Source: Aquificaceae bacterium UBA2488
GTDB taxonomy: Bacteria > Aquificota > Aquificia > Aquificales > Aquificaceae
Assembly: GCA_002341805.1 (NCBI GenBank)
Contig: DDOS01000131.1
Span: 916 to 10,524, forward strand
Length of the DNA: 9,609 bases
Direction of reading: 5' to 3'
This document shows positions 1-7,331 of this stretch, in pieces. Position 1 is the stretch's first letter. Each line of letters begins with the position of its first letter. Under the pieces are notes generated by a model. It had not been told where the DNA came from, did not search any database, and saw only the letters and a program-made list of their open reading frames with translations. The position numbers and the translations under genes were made by a program.

Positions 1-859
<859 letters not shown>

Positions 860-897
860 TAAAATTTACTAAACTTTATCTGAAAGCTTCTCATCAT

Positions 898-926
898 ATA
901 CTTATAAATCGTGGCATACTTATAAA
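898..926. repeat. Pair of 11-bp direct repeats in the atpD/1028 divergent region
   Basis: ATACTTATAAA occurs at 898-908 and again at 916-926, offset by 18 bp, between the two divergent promoters. The repeats could be paired binding sites for a regulator of atpD or of the gene at 1028. An AT-rich spacer also makes chance repetition possible. The rest of the 223-bp region holds only the two promoters and a weak bulged hairpin at 927-944. Confidence 0.35.
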
Positions 927-1014
927 GGCTCTTCAAATGAAGCCTATGTAATCTGAGATAGATTGTAAATAAAACTGGAGATATGGTTTTTATGCTTTTA
1001 GGAAAAAGATAATG

Positions 1015-1020
1015 TATAAT
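1015..1020 (+). promoter_or_regulatory. -10 element placed for a leaderless transcript
   Basis: A perfect TATAAT ends seven bases before the ATG at 1028, so a normal start site would fall on or next to the A of the start codon. No ribosome-binding site fits in the gap. The region 16-18 bases upstream (about 991-998) has only a poor -35 match. The box is seen in the sequence; leaderless initiation is inferred. Confidence 0.6.
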
Positions 1021-1027
1021 ATTAACT

Positions 1028-1756
1028 ATGAAAAAGACATGCAAAGTTGGATGGAGCATAACCCATCAGGAATTTACGGTGACGGATTATTATTATTTTT
1101 CTATCATTGAGAAAAGGGCTCCAGAGTTTGGGCTTATCATAGAAGAAGTGGATAGTTGGGACAAGCTTTTTGAATACGATACTATCGTATTTAACTATCC
1201 AGAGATACCTTTTACCGAAAAAGAGGTGAAGGATGTAGAGAAAATGGTGGAAGAACTCGGCAAGAAGGTTATACTTCTTGGGTATTATAAAAACGAAGAC
1301 CACATAGCAGATACTTGCAACACCTTGGCAAGGGCTTTTGGTATGGAGTTAAATCCAGATGAAATTACCGACGAAACATCAAATCATGATAATGATAAAT
1401 ACTTTGTGAAAACCACAAAGATAAGAAGATACAACAAAGACCAAGAAAACAAGGTAAATGTAAATTCTATAGTGCTTCCTTGTACTTGTTCTATAAAAAC
1501 CATTATGCCTGATATAAAGATTGTGGCAGCTGGTGAAGAATCGGCTACCTCCAACTTGGAAAATTATCCGCTTTTAATAGCAGATCACATAGCCCCTGTA
1601 AGCGGTGGATATTTTACATTGGCAGGCACTTGCGTATTTTGGGATAACTATGCCATTAGACTTGATGATAATCTTAACTTTGCAATGAATATGCTCTGGC
1701 ATGAAACACCACCCCAAGACAAAGAAGGTGGAAAAGCTGTAAGGTTTGGTCTTTGA
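1028..1756 (+). CDS. Uncharacterised protein, possible GATase-like/DUF4350-type fold
   Basis: I do not recognise this 242-residue protein by name. It has no signal peptide or membrane segment, so it is probably cytoplasmic. Hydrophobic strands at 51-57 (DTIVFNY) and 80-86 (KVILLGY), a helix with CNTLARAFGMEL (97-108), and a C-terminal block GGYFTLAGTCVFWDNYAI (193-210) followed by NLNFAMNMLWHE resemble the order seen in class I glutamine-amidotransferase-like domains of the DUF4350/GldG/IFT52 kind. In those, a late strand with G-[TD]-x-x-F precedes a helix of the type NxxFxxNxLxW. Cysteines at 152 and 154 (PCTCS), 202 and 97 are visible, but no catalytic triad can be assigned. The start is fixed by the -10 box just before it. 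The 3' end overlaps the Nudix gene start by three bases, so the two are probably co-transcribed. Fold assignment is tentative. Confidence 0.8.
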   Translation: MKKTCKVGWSITHQEFTVTDYYYFSIIEKRAPEFGLIIEEVDSWDKLFEYDTIVFNYPEIPFTEKEVKDVEKMVEELGKKVILLGYYKNEDHIADTCNTLARAFGMELNPDEITDETSNHDNDKYFVKTTKIRRYNKDQENKVNVNSIVLPCTCSIKTIMPDIKIVAAGEESATSNLENYPLLIADHIAPVSGGYFTLAGTCVFWDNYAIRLDDNLNFAMNMLWHETPPQDKEGGKAVRFGL

Positions 1757-2481
1757 AGCTTGAAAATGTTAAGTTTATAGGCTTTTCAGATAAAAAGAGA
1801 AAAGATTTTTTAGATAAGTCAAATTATTTATTTTGGAATTGGTATAAACCTTTAAAGGGTTTGGAGTACATAAGAATATATTCAAAAGATGCAGTTAAGT
1901 TTGGCAAAGAGTTTGGGAGGGTTCAGGTTTTTGTAAAGTTAAAAGACTTATATAGAGGCATCATTACGTTAAGAAAAAGGGCTGTAGCGGTGGGAGTTTT
2001 TGCCATAGCAGATGACATATACCAATTAAACGTAGAGCAGTTTAGATATCCAGTGATGGGATTTGTGGAAGAGATACCAGCAGGTCTTATAGATTTTGAA
2101 GAATACCAAAATAAAGATTTTGAAGGCACATTAAAAAGAGAGCTAATAGAAGAGCTTGGCTTAAAAGAAGATATGGATATATATAAAAACCTCAAAAACA
2201 CAAAACCAATATTTATAAAAAAACTATATCCAAGCATAGGTGATTCCTCAGAAGAGATCTTTTTATACGCTATTTTTTTAAAAGCTTCAAAACAAGATTT
2301 GGATATATTGCGTAAAACAAAAGCAGGTTCTAAAAAAGAGCAGGAATACACAAAAGTAGTTTGCATAAAAGGTATAGAAAATATATTAAATCATGATTAC
2401 AAGGATTTAAAAGCTTATCTTTTACAGCTTTGGCTTAAAAATCTATATTTAGAGAACAAAGATTTTATCAATAACCTTTGA
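1753..2481 (+). CDS. Nudix hydrolase, ADP-ribose pyrophosphatase-like
   Basis: A 242-residue Nudix enzyme, expected to cleave a nucleoside diphosphate linked to another group, most likely ADP-ribose or a similar sugar nucleotide, in the cytoplasm. EQFRYPV (95-101), the EEIPAGLID stretch (106-114) and the box end RELIEELGL (129-137) are typical of the ADP-ribose pyrophosphatase branch, as is YPSIGDSSEEIFLYA (159-173). The Nudix box is about four residues longer than the standard spacing between its first Gly and the REL motif, and its first Glu does not fall in the canonical place. A start upstream of residue 102 requires the TTG at 1753, which overlaps the TGA of the previous gene and has AAGGT eight bases upstream; the first internal ATG lies inside the fold. 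The 3' end overlaps holB on the other strand. The exact substrate cannot be read from the sequence. Confidence 0.9.
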   Translation: MKLENVKFIGFSDKKRKDFLDKSNYLFWNWYKPLKGLEYIRIYSKDAVKFGKEFGRVQVFVKLKDLYRGIITLRKRAVAVGVFAIADDIYQLNVEQFRYPVMGFVEEIPAGLIDFEEYQNKDFEGTLKRELIEELGLKEDMDIYKNLKNTKPIFIKKLYPSIGDSSEEIFLYAIFLKASKQDLDILRKTKAGSKKEQEYTKVVCIKGIENILNHDYKDLKAYLLQLWLKNLYLENKDFINNL

Positions 2482-3201
2482 CATATCATCTATAAGCCAT
2501 AAGCTTAGCCTTATGCCCCTATGAAGGGCGTTTTTGGTGAATCTTAACTTTTTTATAAGATTATCTATCTCCTCATCGAATGTGTTATTTTTTATCATAA
2601 AAGCCTCAAACTTTGATATTAGACAATCGATAAGCTCTTTCTTTTGCTCAACATCTTTTATATTATCCACTTCCAAAACACTTTCATAAAAGCCCTTAGA
2701 AAAGAGCTTGTTGCATAAATTAGATTCTTCTATATTTTGGGTTGTGGGTAATTCTACCACATAGGATCTTGATAATATCGTGGGTATTAGGCTTTTGATG
2801 GAATCTGTATTTATGATAAATTTAAAATACAACGGTGGTTCTTCTAAAACTTTTAAAAGGGCGTTTGATGCTTCTCTTAGCATGTTTTGAGCATTTGAGA
2901 TAAGGCATACCTTGTGATGAGAGTAGTTTGGTTTGGCATAAGCGAAGTTAAAAATCTCTCTTATATCATCTATCTTTGGGTTTTGAGTAAGACCTATATG
3001 CATAAAATCTGGATGGTTTGGGAATATCTTACAAGAGTAGCACTCACCGCATCCCCACGGAACTTTATTTTGGCATAAGATACCTTTGGCATAGGAGATA
3101 GAAATATCTTCTAAAGCTTTTTTATCAAAGGAAGATATTATGGTGGAAGTGGGTATTTTTTGATTTTGTTGTAGGACCTCTAAAAATTTTTTCGTATTCA
3201 T
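2449..3201 (-). CDS. holB: DNA polymerase III clamp-loader subunit delta'
   Basis: Delta' is a structural part of the clamp loader that places the beta sliding clamp on primed DNA. In this 250-residue protein the zinc-binding cysteines are at 43, 51, 54 and 57 (C-x7-C-x2-C-x2-C). The helix NALLKVLEEPP (113-123) and the sensor-like segment FIINTDSIKSLIPTILSR (128-145) follow as in the DnaX/HolB family. There is no P-loop, which fits delta' rather than DnaX. The usual SRC after the sensor is SRS here. The C-terminal part is shorter than in E. coli HolB (about 334 residues), so the collar domain is reduced. The ATG overlaps the mltG stop as ATGA, which suggests translational coupling. Its last 33 bases overlap the end of the Nudix gene on the other strand. 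Confidence 0.92.
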   Translation of the reverse strand: MNTKKFLEVLQQNQKIPTSTIISSFDKKALEDISISYAKGILCQNKVPWGCGECYSCKIFPNHPDFMHIGLTQNPKIDDIREIFNFAYAKPNYSHHKVCLISNAQNMLREASNALLKVLEEPPLYFKFIINTDSIKSLIPTILSRSYVVELPTTQNIEESNLCNKLFSKGFYESVLEVDNIKDVEQKKELIDCLISKFEAFMIKNNTFDEEIDNLIKKLRFTKNALHRGIRLSLWLIDDMSKVIDKIFVL

Positions 3202-4130
3202 CTAAGAGCCTCCACCGCTTTTTGATGATTTTTTAAGCTTTTATTAAAAATAAGATGGCCGTCTTTATCATCCACAAAGTATAGATAATCTGTATGAGCA
3301 GGGTTTATAGCAGCTTCTATGGAGTGAACGCCAGGATTACAAATAGGAGTGGGCGGAAGAGTGTGGTTCATGTAAGTATTATAAGGGCTTTTTACAAAAA
3401 TATCCTTTCTTGTCATAGTGCCGTTCCATAGGTTGAGGGTTTTTAAAGCGTATATCACGCTAGAATCCATTTGAAGGGACATGTTTTTCTTAAGTCTGTT
3501 GTATATCACAGAAGCCACCATAGGTTTATCTTTATCAAACTTTGCTTCTTTTTCCACGATGGAAGCTATGACCATCTGTTCTTTCGTAGGGTTTAAACGA
3601 TGTTTTTTCATGTTTTCTTTAAAAGCCAAATACATATATTCTATTATATACTTTGGGTTTTCATATTTGTAAAAATTATATGTGTCTGGAAATAAATACC
3701 CTTCCATGGTATCTTGGTCTAACCCAAGCGATTTTATAAAAGCCTTATCTGTGGCATATTTTAAGAAATCATTCTTAGAGCATATACCGTATTTTTGAAG
3801 CCTACTGGCTATCTCATACATATCAAAGCCTTCTGGGATGGTAATTTTATAGGTTAAAAATTTACCCTTTGTAATCTTATCAAAGACACCAAAAGGCCAT
3901 ACAAATCCTCTAAATCTATACTCTCCGTATTCTATATGTTTGTTTGTGGCTTTTAATAAAAACTCCAACGTATATTTATTTACAACACCATCTTTTGATA
4001 GCTTTTCCATAGCTTGGACTTTGTTTAAGCCATGGATATCTATTATTTCATTTACATATCTTGGGCCCATAAGCCACATTAAAAATACAAAAAAACATAT
4101 GCCTATTATAATTTTATAAAGTCTTAACAT
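3198..4130 (-). CDS. mltG: Endolytic murein transglycosylase MltG (YceG-like)
   Basis: A membrane-anchored lytic transglycosylase that cuts nascent peptidoglycan strands and so ends their elongation. The 310-residue protein has one N-terminal transmembrane segment (about 7-21) and a periplasmic domain. A small LysM-like part (about 30-95) is followed by the YceG domain. Landmarks are EGYLFPDTY (143-151), IASIVEKEA (188-196) with the conserved Glu of the IVEKE motif as the expected catalytic residue, SVIYNRL (207-213), LQMDSSVIYAL (219-229) and NPGVHSIEAAINP (265-277). Length matches the family. The first 17 bases overlap ruvX and the stop overlaps the holB start. The mltG-holB adjacency echoes yceG-tmk-holB of enterobacteria, but tmk is absent here. 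Confidence 0.95.
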   Translation of the reverse strand: MLRLYKIIIGICFFVFLMWLMGPRYVNEIIDIHGLNKVQAMEKLSKDGVVNKYTLEFLLKATNKHIEYGEYRFRGFVWPFGVFDKITKGKFLTYKITIPEGFDMYEIASRLQKYGICSKNDFLKYATDKAFIKSLGLDQDTMEGYLFPDTYNFYKYENPKYIIEYMYLAFKENMKKHRLNPTKEQMVIASIVEKEAKFDKDKPMVASVIYNRLKKNMSLQMDSSVIYALKTLNLWNGTMTRKDIFVKSPYNTYMNHTLPPTPICNPGVHSIEAAINPAHTDYLYFVDDKDGHLIFNKSLKNHQKAVEALR

Positions 4131-4488
4131 ACTCTTCTAATATTATATATGCACTGATATGGTCTATATGCTCTTCTTGAGATAGCCTTCTCGCCTCTTG
4201 GGTGGAATATCTTTCGTCAAATAGCATAATCTCTATATTTAATTCTTTTCTTAAAAGCTCATAAAACCTTCTTACTTTTTTAGCTCTTTGACCTTCTTTA
4301 CCTAAAGGTGTTAGTGGATAACCCAGCACAATCCTTTGAACGTTGTAAGATTTTACAATCCCTTTTATAGTGTTTAGGAGATTCTCATCTTTTTTTACTA
4401 TCTTCAAGGGTTTAATTATACCAAGGGTGGTATCTCCAAGGGCAAAACCTACTCTCTTTGTTCCGTAATCAATACCAAGTATTAGCAC
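4114..4488 (-). CDS. ruvX: Putative Holliday junction resolvase RuvX/YqgF
   Basis: A 124-residue RNase H-fold nuclease, slightly shorter than the usual 135-150. The family is linked to Holliday-junction resolution and to 16S rRNA 5' processing. LGIDYGTKRVGFALGD (4-19) carries the first metal-binding Asp7. VLGYPLTPLGKEG (54-66), the DERYST segment (91-96) and Asp109 before ISAYIILEEY complete the active-site pattern. The start is GTG at 4488, because MLILGIDYG begins just where the family begins and there is no room for an earlier start without entering transposon sequence. There is no ribosome-binding site, but a TATAAT ends five bases upstream. The first seven bases overlap the end of the truncated tnpB frame. 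First gene of the ruvX-mltG-holB operon. Confidence 0.92.
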   Translation of the reverse strand: MLILGIDYGTKRVGFALGDTTLGIIKPLKIVKKDENLLNTIKGIVKSYNVQRIVLGYPLTPLGKEGQRAKKVRRFYELLRKELNIEIMLFDERYSTQEARRLSQEEHIDHISAYIILEEYVKTL

Positions 4489-4985
4489 ACAATATTATAG
4501 ACTTTGTTAAATCTCGGCTTCTGCCATTTGCTTATCATGTGCTTGAAAATCTTCTCAGCCAGTAATCCCTCTTCTTCTGTTATAGTGTATTCTTCGGCAG
4601 TCTTATTGTTTACATAAATAGCTTTCTCTGATTTTTTCACTAACCATTCGTTGTTTCTATTTAGATATAATAATACCTTTTTGCTTTTTTCGGCCAAATT
4701 AGCACTTTTAACAATTTCAGTGAACCTGTTTTTGAGGTTGGATACGAAGCTATCCAACATAGGCACTACGACATGATACTGGATTGTGTGTTTATACCTT
4801 TCTGATATATTGGACTTAACATGTTTTATGTTTGCTTTTCTATTAAAAGAGCCATTTTTGAAGAACAAAATCCATTGGTAATTAGCTATATCTTTTGTGG
4901 TTTTTCTATACTCTCTAAGAATATCTTTGATAATAGATAATTTTTTATTTGTTAGAGGAGGGCCGACTTCTATAGCCCTATACAT
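4482..4985 (-). pseudogene. tnpB: IS607-type tnpB, truncated to its N-terminal part
   Basis: TnpB is the RNA-guided nuclease of IS607 and IS200/IS605 elements, normally about 350-420 residues. Only about 167 residues are left here. The visible part matches the N-terminal region: a basic start, SERYKHTIQYHVVVPMLDSF near 60-80 (like the YK..I.....LdSfvsN pattern of the family), then LLYLNRNNEWLV and a stretch ending KWQKPRFNKV. The RuvC-like nuclease domain, zinc finger and right-end guide-RNA region are gone, and the frame stops inside ruvX. The ATG at 4985 overlaps the last 8 bases of tnpA. A TTG at 4994 is less likely because it lies only three bases from the ribosome-binding site. The fragment is not expected to cut DNA. 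TnpB assignment rests on position after an IS607 tnpA plus weak motif resemblance. Confidence 0.75.
4494..4499 (-). promoter_or_regulatory. -10 element just upstream of the ruvX GTG
   Basis: TATAAT on the minus strand (4499-4494) ends five bases before the GTG at 4488, again fitting a leaderless or nearly leaderless mRNA. No good -35 is visible 16-18 bases upstream, where the sequence is already tnpB. The native -35 may have been replaced by transposon DNA. The box could also be a chance match in AT-rich sequence. Confidence 0.45.
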
Positions 4986-5547
4986 CTTTAACAATTTCCT
5001 CCTTTAGTTTGTTAGCTTTTTCTCTCCCTCTTCTTAATCCATATATTCTTGCGGAGAAAGAATAGATGATAGAAATTAAATCTTGAATTAAATCTTGCTT
5101 ATCATCTATGCTATTATTAACCACTTCAATTTTTTTGCCTTGTTTAGAGAGAAGCGTGTTTATGTAATTAAAGCCGAACCTTGTCAATCTATCTTTATGT
5201 TCCACAAGCAATATGTCGTAATCATCTCTCTCAAAGACTTTATTAAGCTTAACTCTTTTATCGTTAACCCCAGAGCCTACTTCTTTAACAATGTCAACTA
5301 TTTTATAACCTTTAGCCATGGCATATTCCTTTAATCTTTCCGCCTGTCTTTCAAGATTATCTTTACTCGCATTGTCAGACACTCTTGCGTAAATGATAGT
5401 TCTATTTTCTCTTGCATAATCTTGCTTTTCTTCAACTATAATGGTTCCAGTAGGCAGTTGATAGCCTTTTATCTTACCATCTGTAAATAGTCTCCATGCC
5501 GTTTTATAGCTAATGCCAAGCTTCTTGGCATAGTCTGATAGCTTCAT
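4978..5547 (-). CDS. tnpA: IS607-family serine recombinase (transposase TnpA)
   Basis: Catalyses excision and insertion of the element through a phosphoserine linkage to DNA. In 189 residues it has a MerR-like helix-turn-helix at the N terminus (about 1-40, KLSDYAKKLGISYKTAWRLF) and a small serine-recombinase domain. That domain has IIYARVSDNASKDNLERQ (51-68) with catalytic Ser57, VGSGVNDKR (90-98) and EHKDRLTRFGF (116-126), all hallmarks of IS607 TnpA. It looks complete and undamaged. ATG at 5547 is preferred over an in-frame TTG at 5583, because that TTG is part of the -35 box and the HTH begins right after 5547. There is no ribosome-binding site; the promoter position predicts a leaderless mRNA. 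The partner tnpB is truncated, so the copy is probably immobile even though the recombinase may still be made. Confidence 0.93.
   Translation of the reverse strand: MKLSDYAKKLGISYKTAWRLFTDGKIKGYQLPTGTIIVEEKQDYARENRTIIYARVSDNASKDNLERQAERLKEYAMAKGYKIVDIVKEVGSGVNDKRVKLNKVFERDDYDILLVEHKDRLTRFGFNYINTLLSKQGKKIEVVNNSIDDKQDLIQDLISIIYSFSARIYGLRRGREKANKLKEEIVKDV
4998..5002 (-). promoter_or_regulatory. Ribosome-binding site inside tnpA, serving tnpB
   Basis: A perfect GGAGG (5002-4998, within AAAGGAGGAAA) lies inside the end of tnpA, 12 bases before the tnpB ATG at 4985. It supports coupled translation of the two transposon genes. Confidence 0.6.
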
Positions 5548-5554
5548 AAGGAAT

Positions 5555-5583
5555 AATATAGCACATTTAGGTAAATTTGTCAA
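5555..5583 (-). promoter_or_regulatory. Near-consensus promoter of IS607 tnpA
   Basis: On the minus strand a perfect -35 TTGACA (5583-5578) and TATATT (5560-5555) are 17 bases apart. The -10 ends seven bases before the ATG at 5547, so transcription should start at or within a base of the start codon. The stretch from about 5548 to 5610 must also contain the left end of the element; IS607 elements lack terminal inverted repeats, so the exact edge cannot be placed. Confidence 0.75.
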
Positions 5584-5621
5584 GAAAATATGAGACTAGT
5601 TCCAGAGAGACTTGATAGATT

Positions 5622-5626
5622 GGAGG
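5622..5626 (+). promoter_or_regulatory. Ribosome-binding site deciding the 5633 start
   Basis: GGAGG at 5622-5626 lies six bases before the ATG at 5633, ideal spacing. It favours that ATG over the in-frame TTG at 5612 and over the out-of-frame ATG codons at 5590 and 5629. Confidence 0.65.
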
Positions 5627-5632
5627 CTATGT

Positions 5633-6210
5633 ATGTGGAACAATCAAAAGTTAAAAAGCGTTAAGATACTTTACGATGAGGTGGTGATTTCATATCCACC
5701 TGTGTTTAAGAGTAAGCAAAACTATGTTTTCTTATTGATGGCTCAGAGCTATAAAGAATCTGGCTGGGATGAAAAAGCCCTATCCCACACTGGATACAAA
5801 GGCTTTGCTCAGTTTGAACTAAACTCTTGGCGATTTGTGTATCAAAAGCTTTTAAAAGAAAAATCAATTCCTAATATATGGGATAAAAAAGCTCAAGTAA
5901 AAGCTCAGGATGCTTATATGAAATACCTTATAGAGGCTATCTACGGAAAAGAACCGATGCTTCCTTCGAAAGAAATAATTGCCTATGCTTTGATGGCCTA
6001 CAACGGAGGTCTCAAGCTTGTGGGATAGGCTTAGAATATCACGGAATTTTATCTGTGATAGCCTTAAGAGATTATAGGAATACCGCTAAAAGCTCTTATC
6101 TCTCTGAGAATAAGATAGTAGAGATTTTAAATTATCCTGTTAGTATATTCCATTTATATGAAAGTATAAAGAATAAATATAAGCTTTTAATTTATAATAA
6201 AAAGGAATGA
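5633..6210 (+). pseudogene. Lysozyme/SLT-like transglycosylase gene with a frameshift near 6022-6027
   Basis: A probable peptidoglycan-cleaving enzyme of the lysozyme-like superfamily. The first frame encodes 131 residues: AQSYKESGWD (37-46) with the expected catalytic Glu42, GYKGFAQFEL (54-63) in the place of the GLMQ motif, and ALMAYNGG (119-126), the conserved AYNGG block. It then stops at TAG 6026. The next frame continues without interruption for 61 codons (ATA 6025 onward), including IALRDYRN and EILNYPVSIFHLYES. It ends at TGA 6208, overlapping the ftsW ATG as ATGA. One extra G in the GGG run at 6022-6024 would restore a 192-residue protein. No signal peptide is visible. The break may be a real mutation, a sequencing error or, less likely, recoding. 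It is first in the ftsW-murG operon and divergent from the IS607 remnant. Confidence 0.65.
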
Positions 6211-7331
6211 GATTTTATGTAAGAGAATGGGATGAACTTATACTTACCGTAGTTATACTTTTATACGTTATAGGGCTCATCAACATAGCCAGTGCCAGCT
6301 TAGTGGGCATATCTTTAACAAAGCTTCTTAGTTTTGTTGCATATAAAAAACTCATATTTCAGCTTGGTGCTGGCGTATTGGGTTTCACGGTAGCAGGGTT
6401 TATATCAAGATTTGATTATGAAAAGCTAAAAAACAAAAAGTTTATGTACACCATAATATCTACAGATATTTTCTTACTTTTTTTTGTGCTTTTAATAAAA
6501 TATATAAAACATATGGTTGTAAACAGATGGCTTTTTGGAACGAGTTTGCAAGTATCGGAGTTTTCAAAAATCATATCTATAGTGTTTTTGGCTTATTATA
6601 TAAGTAGAAAAGGTGATGTATCTAACACCAAAGAGCTTACTTTTGCTTCTTTTATAATAGCCTTGCAGTCTTTTTTGATATTTTTAGAGCCGGATAGAGG
6701 TAGTGCCATATTCTTACTCTTTATAGCTTTTATCATGCTTTGGATAGGAAATGCTCCACCTCGTATTTTATATCCCACACTTATTATATTTGGGTTTATG
6801 GGAGTAGGGTTTTTGCTTATAAAAACAGGTTCAAACTATGTGGAAGGAAGATTTGCAGCATGGCTTAACCCTTTTAAGGAAGCAGACACCAGAGGATATC
6901 AGATTATCCAATCGCTTTTTGCTTTCGCCAACGGACATTTGTTTGGAGTTGGCATAGGAGAAGGTATTCAAAAGGAAGGATATCTACCTGAGATAGATAC
7001 AGATTATGCTATCGCCTTGATTGGTGAGGAGTGGGGATATATAGGGGTTTTGTTTGTGGTTTCTCTTTATGGGTTTTTGGTATATAGAATATTTAAATTA
7101 TCCTCTTTTGCAGAAGACATCTTTGGAAAGCTCATAGCTTTTGGGGTAGGTATGTATATAGCTATAGAATCCATATGGAATATGCTAATGGCTATGAATG
7201 TAATACCATCAAAGGGTATAGCATTGCCTTTTATAAGCTATGGAAGTTCAAATTTACTTGCCAATCTCATGGCCATAGGATTTGTTATGTCTGTTTATAG
7301 AAAAGAGAGAAAGCCATGGAAACAATTGTAG
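6207..7331 (+). CDS. ftsW: Septal peptidoglycan polymerase FtsW (SEDS family)
   Basis: A multi-pass membrane glycosyltransferase that polymerises lipid II into glycan strands at the division site, working with a class B penicillin-binding protein. The 374 residues carry about ten hydrophobic segments. SEDS landmarks are IASAS (27-31), NRWLFGTSLQVSEFSK (106-121), EPDRGSA (161-167), RFAAWLNPF then GYQIIQS (215-236), GIGEGIQKEGYLPE (249-262), DTDYAIALIGEE (264-275) with putative catalytic Asp266, and PSKGIALPFISYG (334-346). QKxxYLPE and PxKGxxLPF point to FtsW rather than RodA, as does murG directly downstream. Two positions are unusual: the family's HTD is DTD, and SYGGSS is SYGSSN. The start overlaps the restored stop of the preceding gene; its 3' end overlaps murG by 16 bases. 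Confidence 0.93.
   Translation: MRFYVREWDELILTVVILLYVIGLINIASASLVGISLTKLLSFVAYKKLIFQLGAGVLGFTVAGFISRFDYEKLKNKKFMYTIISTDIFLLFFVLLIKYIKHMVVNRWLFGTSLQVSEFSKIISIVFLAYYISRKGDVSNTKELTFASFIIALQSFLIFLEPDRGSAIFLLFIAFIMLWIGNAPPRILYPTLIIFGFMGVGFLLIKTGSNYVEGRFAAWLNPFKEADTRGYQIIQSLFAFANGHLFGVGIGEGIQKEGYLPEIDTDYAIALIGEEWGYIGVLFVVSLYGFLVYRIFKLSSFAEDIFGKLIAFGVGMYIAIESIWNMLMAMNVIPSKGIALPFISYGSSNLLANLMAIGFVMSVYRKERKPWKQL

Larger units (their letters stand above)
4500..5600 (-). mobile_element. Remnant of an IS607-family insertion sequence (right end lost)
   Basis: The tnpA-tnpB pair with an 8-base overlap and tnpA first is the standard IS607 layout. The left part with promoter and tnpA looks intact. The right part is deleted from about codon 160 of tnpB, joining the element directly to the upstream edge of ruvX. 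IS607 elements have no inverted repeats and make no target duplication, so both limits given here are approximate. Confidence 0.75.

Noticed and set aside
927..944. Hairpin GGCTCTTCAAATGAAGCC as a terminator
   Set aside because: The stem is six pairs with a two-base bulge and there is no following T-run in either direction.
1923..2366. Open frame of 147 codons antisense to the Nudix gene
   Set aside because: The plus strand carries clear Nudix motifs; the antisense frame has Ser/Phe-rich low-information sequence.
5590..5664. 24-codon frame beginning MRLVPERLDRLEAMYV upstream of the lysozyme-like gene
   Set aside because: It is short, has no good ribosome-binding site, and overlaps the better supported start at 5633. 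It could be a leader peptide or a remnant of an interrupted gene, but nothing confirms this.
6010..6028. Programmed -1 frameshift in the lysozyme-like gene
   Set aside because: No slippery heptamer of the X-XXY-YYZ type and no clear downstream stem or pseudoknot is seen; a one-base loss in the GGG run is simpler.
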